From contig JBBTRZ010000040.1 of assembly GCA_038064935.1 (NCBI GenBank), positions 1-10,208 of the forward strand: a DNA stretch of 10,208 nt. Direction: 5' to 3'. Shown here in pieces: positions 5,839 through 10,208 of the stretch. Every line of letters begins with the position of its first letter. Position 1 is the first letter of the stretch. The notes beneath the pieces were generated by a model. The model ran no database searches. It had not been told where the DNA came from and saw nothing but the letters and a program-made list of their open reading frames with translations. The translations under genes and the position numbers were made by a program. The DNA is from JAGVGK01 sp038064935. GTDB taxonomy: Bacteria > Patescibacteriota > Minisyncoccia > Phycocordibacterales > JACOZG01.

Positions 5839-6325
5839 CATAGGACAGCCTCCCTTTCAGATTGTTCATGAATCGCAGGTATGGCCGGAATATCCGAAAT
5901 TTGAGCAAGGCAGAGAATTTGTCACGATTAGGGATAAGTATTGCCCCCAATCTGCTCTGTCCAAGAAGATACTTCACCAAACAATGAAAATCGCCGTCAC
6001 CCGATACTATCACTGCCTTATCATAATTTGGTAATTCAATCACCGTCTGTAAAACTAATTCCGCATCACAATTGCCTTTAGTGGAACCGTCCTTATATTC
6101 CAATGTTGGCTTGAAAATGCAAATGTAACCTACGCGGATCAAAAAATCGTACAACTTTTTATTAGCCTCCACATAGCCAAGAAACAAAAAGGCTTTGTTC
6201 ACAGAATATTTCTCTTGAAGATATACTCGGAAGCGGGCGAAGTCCAAAATCCAACCCTGATTTCGAATATTTAAATTCAAATTCTGACTATCGATAAAGG
6301 CGTAATTATTTTCTTGTTGCTTCAT
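5798..6325 (-). CDS. NYN-domain (PIN-like) putative ribonuclease
   Basis: 175 residues from ATG 6325. A longer reading from 6379 would add an AT-rich hydrophobic stretch and swallow the promoter, so the later start is preferred. NYN proteins (LabA/DUF88-like, PIN fold) are metal-dependent RNases. Visible motifs are AFIDSQNLN (9-17) with Asp12, GNCDAELVL (84-92) with Asp87, and VIVSGDGDFHCLV (106-118) with Asp110 and Asp112, so the acidic set is complete. The tail KEKAPEGRNLKG (164-175) is basic. The gene is visibly AT-richer than its neighbours: 24 G/C in 6181-6240, against 33 in 4621-4680 of rpsA. It also sits alone in reverse orientation between pth and lepB, which suggests acquisition. RNA target and cellular role are unknown. 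Confidence 0.85.
   Translation of the reverse strand: MKQQENNYAFIDSQNLNLNIRNQGWILDFARFRVYLQEKYSVNKAFLFLGYVEANKKLYDFLIRVGYICIFKPTLEYKDGSTKGNCDAELVLQTVIELPNYDKAVIVSGDGDFHCLVKYLLGQSRLGAILIPNRDKFSALLKFRIFRPYLRFMNNLKGRLSYEKEKAPEGRNLKG
5807..5838 (+). terminator. intrinsic terminator, plus strand
   Basis: AAGGTTCC (5807-5814) pairs with GGGGCCTT (5823-5830) over 8 bp with two G-U pairs around an 8-nt loop, followed by TTCTTTTT (5831-5838). On the minus strand the G-U pairs become C-A mismatches and no T tract follows, so the signal works only for plus-strand transcription. It lies inside the C-terminal codons of the NYN gene. Confidence 0.6.
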
Positions 6326-6347
6326 TAATTTATTGCCGTTAATTTTC

Positions 6348-6376
6348 AATATAGCACAAAGGAAAAAAATGTAGTA
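6348..6376 (-). promoter_or_regulatory. promoter of the NYN gene
   Basis: On the minus strand, an extended -10 TGC-TATATT (6356-6348). The expected -35 position (6376-6371, TACTAC) is poor. Predicted start near 6341, about 15 bases before ATG 6325; no Shine-Dalgarno is seen. Confidence 0.45.
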
Positions 6377-6380
6377 CACT
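6375..6380 (+). promoter_or_regulatory. -10 box of lepB, near-leaderless
   Basis: TACACT at 6375-6380 is identical to the -10 boxes at 5767 and at the MBL operon. It sits 8 bases before ATG 6389, so transcription would begin within a base or two of the start codon. No clear -35 is present. Confidence 0.45.
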
Positions 6381-6388
6381 GGCCCGTA

Positions 6389-7012
6389 ATGAAACGCGCG
6401 TCGTCATACTTTTGGGAAATTCTGCGCTTCGCGGTCGTGACAGTGCTCATCGTTGTCCCGGTTCGGGCCTATGTCGCCCAGCCCTTCGTGGTGAGTGGCG
6501 TCTCGATGGCGCCGTCGTTCGAGAACGGTGAATACTTGATTATTGATGAACTCTCTTACCTCTTACGCCACCCCACGCGCGGTGAAGTGATCGTCTTCCG
6601 TTACCCGCGGAACCCGTCAAAATTCTTTATCAAGCGAGTGATTGGCCTCCCGGGCGAGACCGTGACCATCAGTGACGGTGAAGTTCATATTAAAAGCGGT
6701 CAGACCGAGACGACTTGGTCTTACCCCGATATCCCAACTGAAGCTACGGACAGCCGGAATGTCTATACGCTCGGCCCGGGCCAATATTTCGTTTTGGGGG
6801 ACAATCGTAGCATGAGTCTCGACTCGCGCGCTTGGGGGTCAGTGGACCGGGAGCTCATCAAGGGCCGGGTGTTGGTTCGGCTTTTCCCTTTCGACCGAAT
6901 CAGTTTTCTTCCTGCCTCGCCGTCTGCCTCGGATCGATCGAGTCGAGACGGGAGTCAAGGCGGGCCCGCTTCGCCAAAGCTTCAGCGAGGCGAGCCTGCT
7001 ACCGCCTCATAA
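6389..7012 (+). CDS. lepB: signal peptidase I
   Basis: Membrane-bound serine/lysine protease that removes signal peptides from exported proteins. One N-terminal membrane helix (about 11-30) is followed by SGVSMAPSF (36-44) with catalytic Ser39. FFIKRVIGLPGE (79-90) carries the general base Lys82, and LGDNRSMSLDSR (136-147) is the conserved box D/E. The catalytic domain ends at FDRISFLP (168-175), where LepB normally stops or nearly so. The last 32 residues (176-207), rich in Ser, Gly, Pro and Arg, are encoded by repeat DNA and are probably not needed for catalysis. The start codon is fixed by the -10 box at 6375-6380. The hisS start follows 6 bases after the stop, so the two are probably co-transcribed. 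Confidence 0.95.
   Translation: MKRASSYFWEILRFAVVTVLIVVPVRAYVAQPFVVSGVSMAPSFENGEYLIIDELSYLLRHPTRGEVIVFRYPRNPSKFFIKRVIGLPGETVTISDGEVHIKSGQTETTWSYPDIPTEATDSRNVYTLGPGQYFVLGDNRSMSLDSRAWGSVDRELIKGRVLVRLFPFDRISFLPASPSASDRSSRDGSQGGPASPKLQRGEPATAS
6911..6998. repeat. composite palindromic repeat forming the lepB 3' end
   Basis: There are two modules. The first (6921-6950) is CGTCT...AGACG enclosing CTCG-GATCGAT-CGAG. The second (6968-6991) is an imperfect palindrome around AAGCTT, GCTTCGCC on one side and AGCGAGGC on the other, flanked by GGCGGGCC and GAGCCTGC. The first module resembles the gyrA repeat at 1262-1287 and the repeat at 3271-3315; the second resembles the gyrA repeat at 2354-2380. It encodes LepB residues 175-204 without a stop, the stop being just after the repeat. 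Confidence 0.65.
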
Positions 7013-7018
7013 AAATTT

Positions 7019-8359
7019 ATGTTGAAAAAGCAACCCGACCGAGCCCTGGATAAAGAAAATATCAAACTTCAAACGCCGAAGGGGATGCGTGACCTCATCG
7101 GCGAGGAATTTTATCGCTATCAAGGATTTTTCGAAAAGGCGGCCGAGGTCGTGATCTATTACGGCTTCCAGCCGATCGAGACGCCAATCCTTGAGAGTGA
7201 ATCTCTCTTCTACCACAGCGCCGGCGCTCACACCGACCTAATTGAAAAGGAACTCTATACTCTTCGGACGAAGGGTGGCGATCGTCTAGCTTTACGCCCC
7301 GAGGGGACGGCTTCCGTGATGCGCGCCTATTTCGAGCACGGGATGCAAAATCAACCCCAGCCGCTCTTGCTCTACTATTACGGACCATTCTTCCGCCATG
7401 ATAATCCCCAACGCGGTCGCTATCGGGAGTTGCGGCAATTCGGCCTCGAAGTTATTGGGAGTGACAAGAGTATCACCGACGCGCTTATCATCCGCCTCAC
7501 GCTCATCATCCTGGCCGAGGCCGGATTACCTCCACTCACGGTTGAGATCAATAGCATTGGCGACCGCGATTGCCGCCCAATCTGGCGCCGCGAGCTCACC
7601 AATTATTATCGGAAACATGTCCGCGAGATTTGCGCCGATTGTCGGGAGCGCTTGAAGGACAATCCACTGCGGCTCCTCGATTGCAAGAATGCCAAGTGCC
7701 AAAATCTGAAAGTGGGCGCGCCGAGTATCATCAGTTATCTCTGTGTTCCCTGTAAACAACACTTCAAAGAAGTGCTGGAGTGCCTCGAGGCGATGAATAT
7801 TGTCTACACCATCAACAATAATTTGGTGCGCGGGCTCGATTACTATTCGCGAACAGTTTTCGAGGTTAGTTTACCGGCCAGTGAAAATAACTCTGCGGGA
7901 GAGAGTGATATTCCGACACCCGGCCTCTCACTCGCCGGTGGCGGGCGTTATGATTGTCTCGCCCGCGCTTTGGGCAGTAAGAAGTTGGTGCCGGCGGTTG
8001 GGGTTGCGATCGGCGTCGACCGGGTCCTCGCCGCCCCGGGCGTTGCTAACCTCCTGCCCCGCCTCGTCAAGAAACCGAAAATATTTTTCATCCAATTGGG
8101 AGTGGCGGCGAAGATGCAAAGTTTGTCGGTAATTGAAATTCTACGCCAGACGAAAGTGCCAGTCACTCATTCGCTATCCAAAGATTCTCTCTCCACTCAA
8201 CTCGGCATCGCTGAAAAATTAAACATTCCCTATGTTATGATCCTCGGTCAGAAAGAGGTGCTCGAGGGCACCGTCATCGTCCGCGACATGCGCACCCGCT
8301 CGCAACATGTGGTCGCCCTCGACAATCTCGCTGATCACCTTAAGACACTCAAGGGTTAG
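7019..8359 (+). CDS. hisS: histidyl-tRNA synthetase
   Basis: Class II aminoacyl-tRNA synthetase charging tRNA-His; 446 residues, normal length. Motif 1 region PIETPILES is at 52-60 and the ALRPEGTASVMRAY segment at 91-104. Motif 2, FFRHDNPQRGRYRELRQFG, is at 124-142. The histidine-specific motifs are LVRGLDYYSRTVFE (269-282) and AGGGRYD (306-312), and the anticodon-binding domain runs from about 352 to the end. The catalytic insertion carries six cysteines in pairs (205/208, 222/227, 242/245), which could bind zinc. An extra loop of about 17 residues (288-304) precedes the second histidine motif. ATG 7019 is 6 bases after the lepB stop, with no Shine-Dalgarno. Confidence 0.97.
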   Translation: MLKKQPDRALDKENIKLQTPKGMRDLIGEEFYRYQGFFEKAAEVVIYYGFQPIETPILESESLFYHSAGAHTDLIEKELYTLRTKGGDRLALRPEGTASVMRAYFEHGMQNQPQPLLLYYYGPFFRHDNPQRGRYRELRQFGLEVIGSDKSITDALIIRLTLIILAEAGLPPLTVEINSIGDRDCRPIWRRELTNYYRKHVREICADCRERLKDNPLRLLDCKNAKCQNLKVGAPSIISYLCVPCKQHFKEVLECLEAMNIVYTINNNLVRGLDYYSRTVFEVSLPASENNSAGESDIPTPGLSLAGGGRYDCLARALGSKKLVPAVGVAIGVDRVLAAPGVANLLPRLVKKPKIFFIQLGVAAKMQSLSVIEILRQTKVPVTHSLSKDSLSTQLGIAEKLNIPYVMILGQKEVLEGTVIVRDMRTRSQHVVALDNLADHLKTLKG

Positions 8360-8366
8360 GTTTTGT

Positions 8367-8395
8367 TTGCGCTGGGGGCAGGGCTGTGCTAGCAT
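8367..8395 (+). promoter_or_regulatory. promoter of rpsU-ybeY-ftsA
   Basis: -35 TTGCGC (8367-8372), 17-bp spacer, extended -10 TGC-TAGCAT (8387-8395). Predicted start near 8402, giving a leader of about 9 bases before ATG 8411. It sits in the only gap (51 bases) between hisS and rpsU. Confidence 0.5.
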
Positions 8396-8410
8396 TCAGC
8401 CCATTAATAT

Positions 8411-8662
8411 ATGATCATGATTGAAGTTAAGAAGGAGAGTGTCAGTGAATCTAATTTAAGCATCATCAAGCGCTTCGGGCGGCGAGTGCAATCGTCGGGG
8501 ATGATTAGGCGTCTCAAATCAAGCCGCTATGCCGTCCGACCCAAATCTGATTTCAAACGCAAACGCGAAACTTTGAAGCGAATCGCCCGACGCGCCGAGA
8601 TTGATCACTTGCGCAAGCTCGGCAAATTGCCCGATGTCGCTTCTTATCAGAAACCTAACTAG
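8411..8662 (+). CDS. rpsU: 30S ribosomal protein bS21
   Basis: Small basic protein of the 30S subunit near the mRNA exit and anti-Shine-Dalgarno region; 83 residues from ATG 8411 or 81 from ATG 8417. The second start gives MIEVKKE, the usual bS21 opening, and either could be used. The pattern IKRFGRRVQSSGMIRRLKSSRYAVRP (20-45) matches the bS21 core, followed by a long basic helix (KRKRETLKRIARR) and a C-terminal extension ending KLGKLPDVASYQKPN. Lys/Arg content is high throughout. ybeY begins 29 bases before the rpsU stop, so the two are probably coupled. Confidence 0.9.
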   Translation: MIMIEVKKESVSESNLSIIKRFGRRVQSSGMIRRLKSSRYAVRPKSDFKRKRETLKRIARRAEIDHLRKLGKLPDVASYQKPN

Positions 8663-9038
8663 GAGGGCGATTCCGCGACTCCGCTACAACGCGATCGTTG
8701 GCCGAGTGTTTGGAAAGAATCAGCAAACTGAAATCAGTCTCGCGTTCGTTAGCCCCGCGCGCTCGCGTGTCTTAAATAGAACTTATCGCGGGAAAAATCG
8801 GCCCGCCAATATCCTCACCTTCCCGCTCACCCACGACTCTGGGGAAATTTTAATTTGTCTCGCCACGGCGCGCGCTGAAGCCCGGCGCGTCGGCCTCCCT
8901 TTCCCAAAATATCTGCAACAACTTTTTATCCACGGTTTGCTTCATTTGAAAGGTTGCACTCACGGGAGTAGAATGGAGAAACTAGAACTATGGGTAGAAC
9001 AATCGTTACCGGACTGGACGTCGGCACGGCGTCGGTGA
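8634..9038 (+). CDS. ybeY: endoribonuclease YbeY (rRNA maturation)
   Basis: Zinc-dependent single-strand endoribonuclease acting in 16S rRNA 3' processing and ribosome quality control; 134 residues. The metal-binding motif is HGLLHLKGCTH (100-110), with all three histidines (100, 104, 110) kept, although the usual GYDH is GCTH. The other signature, YRGKNRPANILTFPL (51-65), is present. ATG 8634 is chosen over the in-frame 8601 because MSLLIRNLTRR matches the short family N-terminus. The start lies inside rpsU (29-base overlap) and the end overlaps ftsA by 49 bases, so all three share one message. An AGGAGG at 8661-8666 has no in-frame ATG/GTG/TTG at a proper distance; only ATT 8670 follows, too close. 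Confidence 0.92.
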   Translation: MSLLIRNLTRRAIPRLRYNAIVGRVFGKNQQTEISLAFVSPARSRVLNRTYRGKNRPANILTFPLTHDSGEILICLATARAEARRVGLPFPKYLQQLFIHGLLHLKGCTHGSRMEKLELWVEQSLPDWTSARRR

Positions 9039-10156
9039 GGATCGCCGTCTGTGAAATTGTGGCGGGCGCGCGGCCGCCGAAAGTTTTAGCTTTGGTGCGA
9101 GTCGAATCGCGCGGTCTGCGACGCGGTTATGTCATCAATCAAGATGAAACGAGTCAAGCCGTCCGCGCCGCCTTAAGCGAAGCCGAACGCCAAGCTCAAG
9201 TGCGCATTAAACGCGTCTTCTTAGGGTTGGGCGGGGTGACGCTCGAATCGAAAATCGGCGAGAGTCAGATTGTCGTGTCGCGGGCCGATACCGAAATCAC
9301 CGAGAATGATATCAACCGTGCCATCGAGCTCGCCGAGACCTCGCTCCCGGATATGGCTAACAATCGAGTTATTCACACGATTCCCATTCACTTCAAACTC
9401 GATGGCAAAAAGATTCCCGGCCGGCCGGAAGGCATGCGTGGTGCGAAACTCGAAGTCCGCGCGCTTTTTATTGTCTGTCTCGATCAACACTTAAACAGTC
9501 TCGTCCATGCCGTCGAAGCGACTGGGGTCTCGATCAACGAAATTGTCGCCGCGCCTATCGCCGCGGCTTTCACCGCTCTCTCGACCCAGCAGAAGACAGT
9601 GGGGTGCGTCTTGGCCAATATCGGCTCGCAAACCACTTCCATCGTTGTGTTCGAAGATGGGATTCCGATTTCACTTCAAATTCTCCCAATCGGTTCGATG
9701 GACATCACCAATGACATCGCCTTGGGACTGCGGGTGCCGATTGATGAGGCGGAACGCTTGAAATTAAGCGGCGACCGGCTTTTCACCTTCCGCAAGAAAC
9801 TCGATGAGATTATCGAAGCGCGACTGTCTGATATGTTTGATCTGATTGAAGGACATTTGAAGAAAATCGGCCGGAGTGGCCTCTTGCCGGCCGGCATCAT
9901 CTTGACGGGCGGTGGCGGTAATATTGAAAATATCGTCGGCTTGGCGAAAGATGAACTCCGCCTGCCGGCTAGGGTCTTCGCGCCGGTTGGTGACAATCAA
10001 AATCGCCCGGCGCTCCGCGACAGCCACGCCCTCGTCGCCTACGGACTCTGCCTCTTTGGTCTCGGCGGCGACTATGTTGAAGATTCCTTAAGCTCCCAAA
10101 TCATCCGCCGCACCAAGCACACCTTCCTCCATTGGCTCAAAGAACTGTGGCCGTAA
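8990..10156 (+). CDS. ftsA: cell division protein FtsA
   Basis: Actin-like ATPase that anchors FtsZ to the membrane and recruits later division proteins; 388 residues. The first phosphate loop is TGLDVGTASVRIAV (7-20), the 1C domain spans about 84-165, the second phosphate loop is LANIGSQTTSIVVFEDG (208-224), and the adenosine motif is GIILTGGGGNIENI (302-315). The last residues TFLHWLKELWP (378-388) form the conserved amphipathic membrane-targeting helix, so the protein is complete. MGRTIVTGLDVG is the natural start and puts ATG 8990 inside ybeY, 49 bases before its stop. ftsZ normally follows and would begin beyond the window; the remaining 52 bases contain no recognisable feature. Confidence 0.97.
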   Translation: MGRTIVTGLDVGTASVRIAVCEIVAGARPPKVLALVRVESRGLRRGYVINQDETSQAVRAALSEAERQAQVRIKRVFLGLGGVTLESKIGESQIVVSRADTEITENDINRAIELAETSLPDMANNRVIHTIPIHFKLDGKKIPGRPEGMRGAKLEVRALFIVCLDQHLNSLVHAVEATGVSINEIVAAPIAAAFTALSTQQKTVGCVLANIGSQTTSIVVFEDGIPISLQILPIGSMDITNDIALGLRVPIDEAERLKLSGDRLFTFRKKLDEIIEARLSDMFDLIEGHLKKIGRSGLLPAGIILTGGGGNIENIVGLAKDELRLPARVFAPVGDNQNRPALRDSHALVAYGLCLFGLGGDYVEDSLSSQIIRRTKHTFLHWLKELWP

Positions 10157-10208
10157 ACCTTAGAAACTGTAAATTACAAAACTTCCCAACCATCATACCG
10201 AATTGGTG

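Noticed and set aside
6326..6379. N-terminal hydrophobic extension of the NYN protein from ATG 6379
   Set aside because: It would cover the extended -10 at 6348-6356, and the family normally starts a few residues before the first Asp motif.
8661..8669. AGGAGG as ribosome site for a ybeY start at ATT 8670
   Set aside because: Spacing of 3 bases is too short, and the start would remove the conserved N-terminal strand that ATG 8634 supplies.
1..10208. CRISPR arrays, insertion sequences, phage or secretion clusters
   Set aside because: No regularly spaced repeats, transposase or cas motifs are seen; the palindromes found are dispersed and inside genes.

Overview
The window reads as a bacterial chromosome segment of housekeeping genes, most likely from the Candidate Phyla Radiation (Patescibacteria, probably a Parcubacteria-type lineage). 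Reasons: small tightly packed genes with overlaps, few Shine-Dalgarno sequences, short or absent 5' leaders, a short four-domain S1 protein, a degenerate metallo-beta-lactamase-fold protein upstream of gyrA, and a tRNA without an encoded CCA. Taxonomy is inferred from gene style, not proven. NYN ends in TGA and gyrA in TAG, so there is no sign of a recoded stop.

Layout. 1-545: an AT-richer accessory stretch with an antitoxin-like gene that has no visible toxin, a probable 30-residue membrane peptide and a weak terminator. 546-3999 (minus): an operon reading MBL-fold pseudoenzyme, one-helix membrane protein, gyrA, tRNA-Leu(CAG). 4020-4069: back-to-back promoters whose -35 boxes coincide. 4077-5207 (plus): rpsA-like S1 protein, which overlaps pth (minus) tail to tail at the stop codons. 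5745-5838 (plus): a well-formed promoter followed about 60 bases later by an intrinsic terminator with no gene between, a candidate small RNA antisense to the end of the next gene. 5798-6325 (minus): an AT-rich NYN-domain nuclease-like gene. 6389-8359 (plus): lepB and hisS. 8411-10156 (plus): rpsU, ybeY and ftsA with nested overlaps; ftsZ would be expected just outside.

Functionally the window covers DNA topology (gyrA), translation (tRNA-Leu, S1, bS21, HisRS, peptidyl-tRNA hydrolase, YbeY), protein export (LepB) and division (FtsA).

The most interesting signal is a family of GC-rich palindromic sequences (1262-1287, 2354-2380, 3271-3315, 6911-6998) inserted in frame inside or at the end of coding regions. 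They add short low-complexity Ser/Arg/Gly/Pro segments to GyrA (twice), the small membrane protein and LepB, much like the palindromic elements described in Rickettsia genes. The second is a recurring promoter design, extended -10 (TGN-TANNNT) placed 7-15 bases from the start codon, which implies leaderless or near-leaderless mRNAs.
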